From: an uncultured Spirochaetaceae bacterium
GTDB lineage: Bacteria; Spirochaetota; Spirochaetia; Treponematales; Treponemataceae
NCBI GenBank assembly: GCA_902773215.1
Contig: CACYDQ010000285.1
Span: 1-5,778 of the forward strand
Reading direction: 5' to 3'
Length of the DNA stretch: 5,778 bases
Shown here: piece after piece, positions 1 to 5,716 of the stretch
How the letters are laid out: every line of letters starts with the position of its first letter
Position numbering within the stretch: position 1 is the stretch's first letter
Notes under the pieces: generated by a model
Seen by the model: only the letters and a program-made list of their open reading frames with translations
The model's database searches: none
Told to the model about the DNA's origin: nothing
Made by a program: the position numbers and the translations under genes

Positions 1-1934
1 GACTTGTTGAGCCAGGGGTGGTTTATCGGCTCGCCCGGCTCCATGCCGACGCGGGCCATTATCCGCTTCATCCGCTCTCCGCCGAAGAGACGCATGAGGT
101 CATCGTCCATGGAGATGTAGAACTTGCTGCGGCCCGGGTCTCCCTGGCGGCCGGAGCGTCCGCGGAGCTGGTTGTCTATGCGGCGGGACTCATGCCGCTC
201 GCTTCCGATGACATAAAGGCCGCCGAGCTGCTTGACTTCCTCGTAGTCCTTCTCCCACTGTTCTTTCTCGATTGCGAGGGCGGCGGCATACTGCTCCTCG
301 GTCGCATCGGTGCCGGCGCGCTTGCGGGCACGGGTCTCCGGGTTGCCGCCGAGCTTGATGTCGGTTCCGCGTCCTGCCATGTTGGTCGCGACCGTGACGG
401 AGCCCTTCGCTCCCGCCTCGGCTATGATCATCGCCTCCCGTGCGTGGTTCTTCGCGTTCAGCACCTCGTGGCGGATGCCGTGCCGGGTCAGCAGGGCGGA
501 CAGGTGCTCGGACTTCTCGACGGAGATCGTTCCGATCAGGACGGGCTGCCCCTTCTTGTGGCACTCGTCCACTTCCTTGACGATGGCGTTCCACTTGTCC
601 GCCTCGTTCAGGTAGACCTCGTCATCCTCGTCCTTGCGGGCGACCGGCTTGTTGGTCGGGATGGCGACCACGTCCAGCCCGTAAATCTTGCTGAACTCGA
701 CGGCCTCGGTCGCCGCCGTTCCGGTCATTCCGGACAGCTTCTCGTACATTCGGAAGTAGTTCTGGAAGGTAATCGTCGCGAGCGTCCTGTTGCGCTGGGC
801 AATGCGGATGTGCTCCTTTGCCTCGATTGCCTGGTGCAGGCCGTCGCCGTAGCGCCTTCCCTCAAGGATGCGGCCCGTGAACTCATCGACTATCTGCACC
901 TGGTTGTCCTTGACCACGTAGTCAACGTCGTTGTGGTAGAGGACGTGGGCGCGGATGGCCTGGGTAAAGTAGTGGACGAACTCGAAGTTCTGCTCGTCGA
1001 ATACCGTCGTGCCGTCCGCAATCAGCTTGTGCTGGTGCAGGATGTCGTCTATCTTGTTCATTCCCTTGTCGGTGAACGAGATGCGTTTACTCTTCTCGTC
1101 AACCTTGTAGTCGCCCTGCAGGGCGGCCCGCTGCTCGGGCAGCATGTCCACCTCGTCCGGGTAGTCGCCGGTCTTGGGATCCTTCTCCATCTCGGTGAAC
1201 ATGTCCACGTACTTGTCCACCTCGTGGTACTTGTAGGTGTCGTCCTCACCCTGTCCGCTGATGATGAGCGGGGTCCTCGCCTCATCGATGAGGATGGAGT
1301 CTATCTCGTCCACGACGCAGAAGTTGAAGCCTCTCTGCACCTTCCGCTTCAGGTCCACCTGCATGTTGTCGCGCAGGTAGTCGAATCCGAATTCGTTGTT
1401 CGTGCCGTAGGTTATGTCGCAGTCGTAGGCAATCTTCCGCTGCTCGTTGTCCATGTTGCCGAGGATGCAGCCGACGGTCTGGCCCAGGAACTTGTAGACC
1501 CGGCCCATCCACTTGGAGTCGCGCTCTGCCAGGTAGTCGTTGACCGTGACGACGTGTACGCCCTTGCCGGAAAGCGAGTTCAGGTAGACCGCGCAGGTAC
1601 ACATGAGGGTCTTTCCTTCTCCTGTCTTCATCTCCGTTATGCGGCCTGAGTCGAGCACGAGCGAGCCCATAATCTGCACCGGGTAAGCCCGTTCGCCGAG
1701 GACGCGGTAGGCTGCCTCGCGGGCAAGCGCGAATGCCTCTGGCAATATATCGTCCAGGGTCTCGCCCTCTGCGAGCCTGTCTTTCAGAATCTGTGTCTGC
1801 TTTGGAAAGTCCTCGTCTGCGAAAGCCTGCGCCCAGCTTTCCTTCGCCTCCACCTGGGCGAGCAGTGGCTGCAGGGCCTTTACATCCCTCTCGTTCTGGG
1901 ATCCAAAGAAAAAGGTCAAAATCTTGTCGAACAT
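1..1934 (-). CDS. secA: Preprotein translocase ATPase SecA, N-terminal 644 codons (runs off the left edge)
   Basis: SecA is the cytosolic/membrane-associated motor that uses ATP to push unfolded preproteins through SecYEG. Translating the minus strand from the ATG at 1934 gives a continuous 644-residue frame beginning MFDKILTFFFGSQNERDVKA. Visible hallmarks are: Q87 in the nucleotide-binding Q motif; Walker A TGEGKTL at 104-110 (K108); VNDYLAERD at 131-139; YGTNNEFGFDYLRDN at 176-190; Walker B VVDEID at 207-212; a preprotein-crosslinking domain at about 225-370 in which the IVDEFTGRILEGRRYGDGLHQAIE stretch is recognisable at 348-371; SGMTGTA at 401-407; TNMAGRGTDIKLGG at 517-530; and RGRSGRQGDPG at 591-601. 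The rest of the helical scaffold, the wing domain and any C-terminal zinc tail lie outside the window. Full-length SecA is usually 800-950 residues. The start aligns with the family N-terminus, but no Shine-Dalgarno sequence precedes it (see the divergent promoter). The identification is very secure. Confidence 0.98.
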   Translation of the reverse strand, partial: MFDKILTFFFGSQNERDVKALQPLLAQVEAKESWAQAFADEDFPKQTQILKDRLAEGETLDDILPEAFALAREAAYRVLGERAYPVQIMGSLVLDSGRITEMKTGEGKTLMCTCAVYLNSLSGKGVHVVTVNDYLAERDSKWMGRVYKFLGQTVGCILGNMDNEQRKIAYDCDITYGTNNEFGFDYLRDNMQVDLKRKVQRGFNFCVVDEIDSILIDEARTPLIISGQGEDDTYKYHEVDKYVDMFTEMEKDPKTGDYPDEVDMLPEQRAALQGDYKVDEKSKRISFTDKGMNKIDDILHQHKLIADGTTVFDEQNFEFVHYFTQAIRAHVLYHNDVDYVVKDNQVQIVDEFTGRILEGRRYGDGLHQAIEAKEHIRIAQRNRTLATITFQNYFRMYEKLSGMTGTAATEAVEFSKIYGLDVVAIPTNKPVARKDEDDEVYLNEADKWNAIVKEVDECHKKGQPVLIGTISVEKSEHLSALLTRHGIRHEVLNAKNHAREAMIIAEAGAKGSVTVATNMAGRGTDIKLGGNPETRARKRAGTDATEEQYAAALAIEKEQWEKDYEEVKQLGGLYVIGSERHESRRIDNQLRGRSGRQGDPGRSKFYISMDDDLMRLFGGERMKRIMARVGMEPGEPINHPWLNK

Positions 1935-1944
1935 AACGCCGTGT

Positions 1945-1973
1945 ACTATAACCTTTTTTTGAATCATTGACAA
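1945..1973 (-). promoter_or_regulatory. Putative sigma70-type promoter of secA
   Basis: Read on the minus strand, TTGTCA (1973-1968) is followed after exactly 17 bp by TATAGT (1950-1945). The predicted transcription start is near 1937-1940, only about 3-6 bases before the secA ATG at 1934. No Shine-Dalgarno sequence fits in that leader. The -35 box overlaps five bases of the -35 box of the opposite promoter. The spacer contains a run of seven A/T pairs (1954-1960). Assignment is by consensus matching only. Confidence 0.6.
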
Positions 1974-1995
1974 TAAGACTTTGATTCTTTATTCT
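1967..1995 (+). promoter_or_regulatory. Putative sigma70-type promoter of the lipoprotein operon
   Basis: A perfect TTGACA (1967-1972) lies 17 bp upstream of TATTCT (1990-1995; four of six consensus bases, including the key second A and last T). The predicted transcription start is A2002 or A2003, two or three bases before the ATG at 2005, so the transcript would be essentially leaderless. There is no purine-rich Shine-Dalgarno sequence before this ATG or before the alternative in-frame TTG at 1981. It shares its -35 region with the secA promoter. Confidence 0.6.
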
Positions 1996-2004
1996 ATCGA
2001 TAAT

Positions 2005-3249
2005 ATGAAAAATACACCTTGCGGCCGCTTTTCCCGCGTCAGCTTCCTGCTCCCGGTCCTTTTCCTGGCGGCCGGTCTCTCTTTTTTGTCATGTGAGCGG
2101 CCAGGCAAGGTGGTGTCACTGGAGGAAAAGGCGATATTCAGCCTTGGTTACGGGAACTTCGAGAACCAGCTGAACGTCTTTGACCTGACCTCCGTCTCCG
2201 AGGTCAGCACGTCCATCGTCATGCGGAATGGTTTCTTCTACGTCCTCAACGGCGAGGCCCGCAAGATAATGGAGATGAACAACTTCGGCGACCTTGTCGT
2301 CTATTTCTACAACCCGGAATTCAACCCCAAGTCCTCCTTCCTCCAGCAGAAAGGGGGACGTGAGGCGACGATGAAGGCCGTCGAGTACGGTTTCAACGAG
2401 CTTTCGGACATCACGGTGGATTCCTCTCAGAAGCTTTACGTCGTGGACACCCTGCCGATGGACAGGCAGGAGCAGGACGAGAAGCAGCAGCTCGTCCTGA
2501 GCCAGATAGTCCTCCGCTTTGACGGCAAGGGCAACTACATGGACTACATTGGCCAGCAGGGGCCGGGAGGCACTCCCTTTCCCTACGTCAAGGGTATCTA
2601 CACGAACAACGCGGACGAGCTGGTCGTCGTCTGCTACCTGTCATCGTATTACACGGTCTACTGGTTCTCGGCCTCGGGCTACCTGCTCTACCAGCTGCCC
2701 ATCGCGAAGGACGGTGTTCCCAACCCACTCAGGGACGAGGGGCTGGACTCCTTCTCCAACATTACGTCTATAATTCCTGACTATAACAGCCGTACCCTCT
2801 ACCTGGCCGTGGACTACTATAAAAGTTATATAGACGAGGCGAGCCGTCTTCAGTCCGGCGTGGACTATGATTCCTCCCGCGTCTACTCCCTTTCCGTCGA
2901 GGACGGCCTGTACGGGGAGCCCATAGAGATTCTGAGCGACAGCGAGGAGATTACCGAGGGCTTTTCCGGCGAGCAGTACAGCATTCCCTACGACTTCCTT
3001 GGCGTGACCGAGAGCGGCTGGCTTTTCTTCATCGTCAGCACCCAGAAGGGTTTCGATCTCCAGATGATAGAGGGGGACGGGCAGCGGATTCTCCGGCGCG
3101 AGCTTGCCGTGGACCGCAAGAAGCTCGTGTACTACGACTTTGACCTGAGCGACTCCGGTATCCTGTCGGCCCTCTTCGTCAGGAACGACAAGGCGGATGT
3201 CGTCTGGTGGCGGACGGACAGCCTGATACAGTCGGTTATAAACAATTAG
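2005..3249 (+). CDS. Secreted lipoprotein with beta-propeller-like (NHL-type) repeats, function unknown
   Basis: This 414-aa protein begins with a lipoprotein signal: basic N-terminus (K2, R8, R11), hydrophobic core at 12-28, then LSFLSC with C30 as the probable lipidated residue. F-L-S at -3 to -1 departs from the enterobacterial lipobox but fits the relaxed spirochaete form. The mature part holds recurrent strand-rich units resembling propeller blades: IVMRNGFFYVLNG (71-83) then MNNFGDLVVYF; ITVDSSQKLYVVD (136-148) then LRFDGKGNYMDYIG; and a unit ending YWFSASGYLLYQL (219-231). The pattern of a V-D-x(5)-L-Y-V-V-D strand followed by an F-D-x-x-G-x turn is typical of NHL/YncE-like six-bladed propellers, which usually act as binding scaffolds. 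ATG 2005 is chosen over an in-frame TTG at 1981 because the latter lies within the promoter and would add eight residues before the signal. It is probably co-transcribed with the next gene, whose start is 8 nt beyond the stop. The molecular function is not known to me. Confidence 0.85.
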   Translation: MKNTPCGRFSRVSFLLPVLFLAAGLSFLSCERPGKVVSLEEKAIFSLGYGNFENQLNVFDLTSVSEVSTSIVMRNGFFYVLNGEARKIMEMNNFGDLVVYFYNPEFNPKSSFLQQKGGREATMKAVEYGFNELSDITVDSSQKLYVVDTLPMDRQEQDEKQQLVLSQIVLRFDGKGNYMDYIGQQGPGGTPFPYVKGIYTNNADELVVVCYLSSYYTVYWFSASGYLLYQLPIAKDGVPNPLRDEGLDSFSNITSIIPDYNSRTLYLAVDYYKSYIDEASRLQSGVDYDSSRVYSLSVEDGLYGEPIEILSDSEEITEGFSGEQYSIPYDFLGVTESGWLFFIVSTQKGFDLQMIEGDGQRILRRELAVDRKKLVYYDFDLSDSGILSALFVRNDKADVVWWRTDSLIQSVINN

Positions 3250-3251
3250 GA
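3247..3251 (+). promoter_or_regulatory. Ribosome binding site that fixes the start of the 195-aa membrane protein gene
   Basis: TAGGA overlaps the TAG stop of the upstream lipoprotein gene and is followed by six T residues and then ATG at 3258. This supports ATG 3258 over an in-frame upstream start at 3207, which would add 17 residues inside the previous gene. The overlap also suggests translational coupling of the two genes. Confidence 0.7.
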
Positions 3252-3257
3252 TTTTTT

Positions 3258-3845
3258 ATGGATAACAATGCGATAGACGGATATGCCGAGGGTGAGGAGC
3301 CGCTTCACTTCTACCACCAGAAAGGTGAATTCCGCAAGTACTACGACAATGACAAGATGCCCCTCCGCGACCTTGCCGAGGGAAAGAACCTGCCCAAGAG
3401 GGGCTTCTTCCGCGTCCTGGTCTCCACCAAGTCCAACCGGGCCATCTTCATCGGGATGCTGATGTGCTTTGCCCTCGTGCTCGCCCTGCGCTTCCTGAAT
3501 GGAGGGGCCAACGAGGGGACGGTCGGCGGCATGTACTGCGAGATGTCCGCCTTCTCTTTCCAGGAGCAGCTCCTCGTCAGCGTCGAGGTCCGGCCCTCTT
3601 ACCTGACCAAGAAGCATCACCGGGGTGACTATGAGGACAAGGCGTTCACCGCGAGCTTTCAGGTGACCAACAGCGACGGGCAGGTCTCCGAGTCCGTTTC
3701 CCAGGACTTCCTCTATGCGTCCCCGGAGGGGGACAGCCGCTTTATCCGCGAAAGCTTCTCCGACTATGATGCAGGAAAGGTGACCTGTTCCTTATCCTTG
3801 GACGGGCAGACAATCAGTCTCAGCTCGTCCGTCATACGGAAATAA
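3258..3845 (+). CDS. Single-pass membrane protein with a periplasmic strand-rich domain, function unknown
   Basis: This 195-aa protein matches no family that I recognise. Residues 1-60 are hydrophilic and rich in charged and aromatic residues (HFYHQKGEFRKYYDND at 17-32). A basic stretch (KRGFFRVLVSTKSNR, 47-61) precedes one hydrophobic helix at about 62-80 (AIFIGMLMCFALVLALRFL). By the positive-inside rule the N-terminus is cytoplasmic and residues 81-195 are outside the inner membrane. The outer part alternates hydrophobic and polar residues (QLLVSVEVRPS, TASFQVTNSD, TCSLSLDGQTISLSSSV), as expected for a small beta-sandwich. It has two cysteines, C94 and C177, that could form a disulphide. 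The gene starts 8 nt after the lipoprotein stop with a good Shine-Dalgarno sequence, so the two proteins may act together in the envelope; that is inference from context only. Confidence 0.8.
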   Translation: MDNNAIDGYAEGEEPLHFYHQKGEFRKYYDNDKMPLRDLAEGKNLPKRGFFRVLVSTKSNRAIFIGMLMCFALVLALRFLNGGANEGTVGGMYCEMSAFSFQEQLLVSVEVRPSYLTKKHHRGDYEDKAFTASFQVTNSDGQVSESVSQDFLYASPEGDSRFIRESFSDYDAGKVTCSLSLDGQTISLSSSVIRK

Positions 3846-3852
3846 CCGTATG
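3833..3852 (+). repeat. Perfect 7-bp inverted repeat enclosing the stop codon
   Basis: CATACGG (3833-3839) and CCGTATG (3846-3852) are perfect inverted repeats separated by six bases (AAATAA) that contain the TAA stop at 3843-3845. No T tract follows, so it is not a textbook intrinsic terminator. It could stabilise the mRNA 3' end or weakly attenuate read-through into the next unit. Confidence 0.5.
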
Positions 3853-3866
3853 TGCCGCGCAAACTC

Positions 3867-3895
3867 TATACAAAATCCCTTTTGTGCATTATAAT
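3867..3895 (+). promoter_or_regulatory. Putative sigma70-type promoter for the membrane protein/NUDIX/lipoprotein operon
   Basis: TATACA (3867-3872; four of six matches to TTGACA) lies 17 bp upstream of a perfect TATAAT (3890-3895). The predicted transcription start is near 3902. The promoter sits in the AT-rich gap between two gene groups and would give a leader of about 29 nt containing a clear ribosome binding site. Confidence 0.65.
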
Positions 3896-3913
3896 AGAAC
3901 AAAAATAGAGATA

Positions 3914-3920
3914 AAAGGAG
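3914..3920 (+). promoter_or_regulatory. Ribosome binding site of the four-helix membrane protein gene
   Basis: AAAGGAG at 3914-3920 is a strong Shine-Dalgarno sequence lying 10 nt before the ATG at 3931, slightly long but acceptable spacing. It supports this start codon. Confidence 0.7.
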
Positions 3921-3930
3921 AGTTCTGGGA

Positions 3931-4461
3931 ATGGCACAGTTTTATTTTCTTTCCGTTCTGTTCAATATCATAGTGGGGCTTGTGTTGATGTACGGCCGTG
4001 ACCTTACGGTCTATTCTTCCGTTGCTGACGGGGACGAGAACCTTCCCGCGACGACGGATGCCTTTGACACGGATGATGAGGATTCCTTCGGCGACATCGG
4101 GGAAGAGGAGTCTGACGCGTCTCCTGTGGCTGCCACGGGGGGTAAGGCTTCCCTGGAGAATTTTTCTGTTTTCAACAACAGGACCTTCCGCCTGGTGACG
4201 GGAATACTGAGCATCTTCGTTGCGATAATCAAGCTGCTTTCACCTATGGACGTTCCCTTCATCGGAGATATCCTTCCTGCTCTTGCCGGTATGCTCGGAG
4301 GCTTCGCGTTCCTCGTCGAGTATTATGAGATTTCTTCTGACGGCAGCTCCCTCAATGAGACCGTCGAGTCCATCTTCATAGACTCCCGAAAGTTCCTTGG
4401 TCTTGTCTGCCTTGCCATTGGGGTCATCCACTTCCTTATCCCCAAGGTCATCCTTCTCTAG
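3931..4461 (+). CDS. Multi-pass membrane protein with a strongly acidic loop, function unknown
   Basis: This 176-aa protein has about four hydrophobic segments: 4-21 (FYFLSVLFNIIVGLVLMY), 88-104, 110-130 and 154-173. Between the first two lies a loop (33-62) with 14 Asp/Glu residues and no Lys or Arg; in fact no basic residue occurs from 24 to 71. The acidic core reads TDDEDSFGDIGEEESD (47-62). The later helices contain glycines (LAGMLGGFAF), consistent with close helix packing. I do not recognise the family; it could be a small integral-membrane accessory protein. It is the first gene of a packed unit: the NUDIX gene starts only 3 nt after its stop. It has its own promoter and Shine-Dalgarno sequence. 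Confidence 0.8.
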   Translation: MAQFYFLSVLFNIIVGLVLMYGRDLTVYSSVADGDENLPATTDAFDTDDEDSFGDIGEEESDASPVAATGGKASLENFSVFNNRTFRLVTGILSIFVAIIKLLSPMDVPFIGDILPALAGMLGGFAFLVEYYEISSDGSSLNETVESIFIDSRKFLGLVCLAIGVIHFLIPKVILL

Positions 4462-4464
4462 GCC

Positions 4465-4896
4465 ATGCAGCGCGAGAGCAAAGCCTCTTCCATAGCCTGC
4501 ATTGCCCTTGTGGGGAAGAAAGTCCTCATAGCCCACCGGAACCCGACAGGGCAGATGGGAGGCCGCTGGGAGTTCCCCGGCGGCAAAGTGGAGGCGGGCG
4601 AGTCCGATACCGAAGCCGTTATCCGCGAGTTCCGTGAGGAATTCGGCGTGGATGTTACCGTCGGCGAGGAGATTGCAGAGGCGGGCTTCGTCCACAACGG
4701 AACGGATGTCACTCTCCATGCCTACCGGGTCTTTGTGCCTCATGACGGACTGGAAATACCCTATGTGCTGACCGAGCATACTGGATACCGCTGGGCAGGG
4801 ATAGATGAGGTGGAGGGCTTGAGCTTTGTTGACAGCGATTTAAAGCTGTATCCTGCCGTCAGACAGTACATAGAGGCTTTGCCGGATAATGCGTAG
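4465..4896 (+). CDS. NUDIX hydrolase, MutT-type (deoxy)nucleoside triphosphate pyrophosphohydrolase
   Basis: This 143-aa protein has a complete Nudix box from G40 to V62, matching G-x5-E-x7-R-E-U-x-E-E-x-G-U, with E46, R54, E55, E58 and E59 as metal/catalytic residues. The preceding GGRWEFPGGKVEAGE is characteristic of the MutT/NudG branch that hydrolyses NTPs or dNTPs to the monophosphate and pyrophosphate. The C-terminal EHTGYRW...LSFVDSDLKL resembles the EH-x-x-x-RW and L-x-F-x-x-AD elements of MutT/CTP pyrophosphohydrolases. Length is normal for the family. Likely roles are removal of oxidised or non-canonical nucleotides such as 8-oxo-dGTP; the substrate cannot be fixed from sequence. 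It has no convincing Shine-Dalgarno sequence and starts 3 nt after the upstream stop, suggesting translational coupling. Its stop overlaps the next gene's start by 8 nt. Confidence 0.93.
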   Translation: MQRESKASSIACIALVGKKVLIAHRNPTGQMGGRWEFPGGKVEAGESDTEAVIREFREEFGVDVTVGEEIAEAGFVHNGTDVTLHAYRVFVPHDGLEIPYVLTEHTGYRWAGIDEVEGLSFVDSDLKLYPAVRQYIEALPDNA

Positions 4897-5290
4897 CCGT
4901 CCTTTTCTGTTCGGGTTTTTCCTCCTCTTTGCCGTTTCCCTTTTGCTGTCCTCCTGCCGCAGGAAGGTAGAGGGGGTTATAGATTTCGGCCTTCCCGGGG
5001 AGGAGCCGCTTGAGTACCTTCCAGGAGTGGAATGGGCTGTCATAATGGATCCCGTTGCGGCTTTCCGCGAGGATGCGGGCTTCGAGAACAAAGTCCTGCA
5101 GCATGCCCGGCGGGGTGATGTCCTTATGGTCACCGGCAAGAAGATAAGCAACATCAAGGATTCGGACGGCACTGTCCGGGTTGTCACCTGGTACGGCTTT
5201 GACCGGGGCTGGCTTATCGAGGATTCTCTTGCCATTTACGGCAACCGGATGAACGCCCGGGCCGCCGCATCAAAGCTCTTGGAACGCTGA
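4889..5290 (+). CDS. Lipoprotein with bacterial SH3-like (SH3b) domain
   Basis: This 133-aa protein has a clear lipoprotein signal peptide: basic start (R2, R4), hydrophobic core 6-20, and lipobox L-S-S-C with C23 as the likely lipidated residue, followed by RRK. Residues from about 48 to 117 resemble an SH3b fold: VEWAVIMDPVAAFRE, then VLQHARRGDVLMVTGKK (69-85), then VVTWYGFDRGWLIEDSL (98-114) with the typical late GW-[VIL] element (G107, W108). SH3b domains in exported proteins usually bind peptidoglycan or other envelope ligands. After the domain comes a short helical tail (NRMNARAAASKLLER). The ATG lies inside the end of the NUDIX gene in another frame, with only a weak GGA nearby, so translation is probably coupled. 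The SH3b call is by pattern, not by alignment. The pairing with a NUDIX enzyme is likely operon packing rather than a pathway. Confidence 0.82.
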   Translation: MRSRPFLFGFFLLFAVSLLLSSCRRKVEGVIDFGLPGEEPLEYLPGVEWAVIMDPVAAFREDAGFENKVLQHARRGDVLMVTGKKISNIKDSDGTVRVVTWYGFDRGWLIEDSLAIYGNRMNARAAASKLLER

Positions 5291-5347
5291 ATTTCTGTTT
5301 GTCGGTCGACATCGCGCTTTGTGTCGGGTGACCCGTTGATTTTGCCC
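5291..5347. other. Intergenic stretch between the SH3b lipoprotein and oadG promoter
   Basis: This gap contains two imperfectly related direct segments, TTTGTCGGTCGACA (5298-5311) and TTTGTGTCGGGTGAC (5318-5332). It also has small inverted pairs, CGACA/TGTCG (5307-5311 with 5322-5326) and CGGG/CCCG (5325-5328 with 5332-5335). None makes a convincing terminator: the stems are short and no T run follows directly. A regulatory site is possible but unsupported. Confidence 0.3.
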
Positions 5348-5376
5348 TTGTATAAATTCCCGCAATCTTCTATAAT
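5348..5376 (+). promoter_or_regulatory. Putative sigma70-type promoter of the oad operon
   Basis: TTGTAT (5348-5353; TTG conserved) lies 17 bp upstream of a perfect TATAAT (5371-5376). Transcription would start near 5383, giving a leader of about 30 nt that is pyrimidine-rich and ends in a strong ribosome binding site. A second -10-like TATAAA occurs at 5351-5356 with a poorer -35. Confidence 0.6.
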
Positions 5377-5404
5377 TGACGTAATTTCGTTTTTTCTTTT
5401 AATC

Positions 5405-5410
5405 GGAGGA
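5405..5410 (+). promoter_or_regulatory. Ribosome binding site fixing the oadG start
   Basis: GGAGGA at 5405-5410 sits just before ATG 5414. It decides the start in favour of this ATG rather than the in-frame GTG at 5321, which would lie upstream of the promoter and lengthen the protein by 31 residues. Confidence 0.8.
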
Positions 5411-5413
5411 ATC

Positions 5414-5653
5414 ATGACCATAGCTCAGATGATTAGCCAGAGTTCAATGCTGACTTTGCTTGGTATGGGTGTCGTCTTCTCCTTCCTTATCATCATGATT
5501 ATTTCAATGTATGCCCTGCATGCGGTGCTTCATGCCGTCGGGGCCGATAAGGAAAGCCCGGACACTTCGAATGTTGCTGCAAGCCCTGCTGCCCCTGCCG
5601 CAGATACGCAGGCCGTGGTCGCGGCGATAGCGGCCGCAATACACACGAAGTAG
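5414..5653 (+). CDS. oadG: Sodium pump decarboxylase gamma subunit (OadG family)
   Basis: This 79-aa protein has the architecture of OadG, the small membrane subunit that holds the carboxyltransferase alpha subunit to the Na+-transporting beta subunit of oxaloacetate (or related) decarboxylases. One membrane helix at about 13-35 (LTLLGMGVVFSFLIIMIISMY) carries the family's G-M-G-V-V-F pattern. It is followed by H36 and H40, then a flexible Ala/Pro/Ser linker (48-63), and a C-terminal helix DTQAVVAAIAAAI (64-76), typical of the part that binds the alpha subunit. The C-terminal H77 could contribute to metal binding, as described for histidines of enterobacterial gamma subunits; this is inference. 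The gene is followed after 63 nt by a gene whose N-terminus is OadA-like, which strongly supports the call. Methylmalonyl-CoA or glutaconyl-CoA decarboxylase delta subunits are relatives, but the OadA-type neighbour favours oxaloacetate or pyruvate-linked chemistry. Confidence 0.88.
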   Translation: MTIAQMISQSSMLTLLGMGVVFSFLIIMIISMYALHAVLHAVGADKESPDTSNVAASPAAPAADTQAVVAAIAAAIHTK

Positions 5654-5675
5654 CTGTTCTTCCAGTTTTCTTCTA

Positions 5676-5681
5676 TATAAT
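5676..5681 (+). promoter_or_regulatory. Isolated -10-like box in the oadG-oadA gap
   Basis: A perfect TATAAT occurs here, 36 bp before the oadA ATG, but no acceptable -35 sits 16-18 bp upstream. It may be a weak internal promoter or only AT-rich intergenic sequence. No hairpin terminator separates oadG and oadA. Confidence 0.25.
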
Positions 5682-5716
5682 AAGTTCAGAATACAACACG
5701 AGTATACGAGGTTTTT

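Noticed and set aside
18..1649. A 543-codon open frame on the plus strand, antisense to secA
   Set aside because: The opposite strand encodes an unmistakable SecA with all motifs. The plus-strand frame is a Leu/Val/His-rich shadow without any recognisable domain, explained by GC-biased codon use.
1981..2004. TTG start eight codons upstream for the propeller lipoprotein
   Set aside because: It overlaps the predicted -10 region, has no Shine-Dalgarno sequence, and puts extra polar residues before an already complete lipoprotein signal peptide.
3246..3620. Minus-strand open frame opposite the single-pass membrane protein gene
   Set aside because: No ribosome binding site or domain; the plus-strand gene has a good Shine-Dalgarno sequence, a membrane helix and operon spacing.
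4240..4779. Minus-strand 179-codon open frame across the membrane protein and NUDIX genes
   Set aside because: It lies antisense to a complete Nudix box and spans a gene junction; no domain or start signal was seen.
5307..5335. Candidate intrinsic terminator after the SH3b lipoprotein
   Set aside because: Stems are only 4-5 bp, mutually exclusive, and are followed by mixed sequence rather than a T run.
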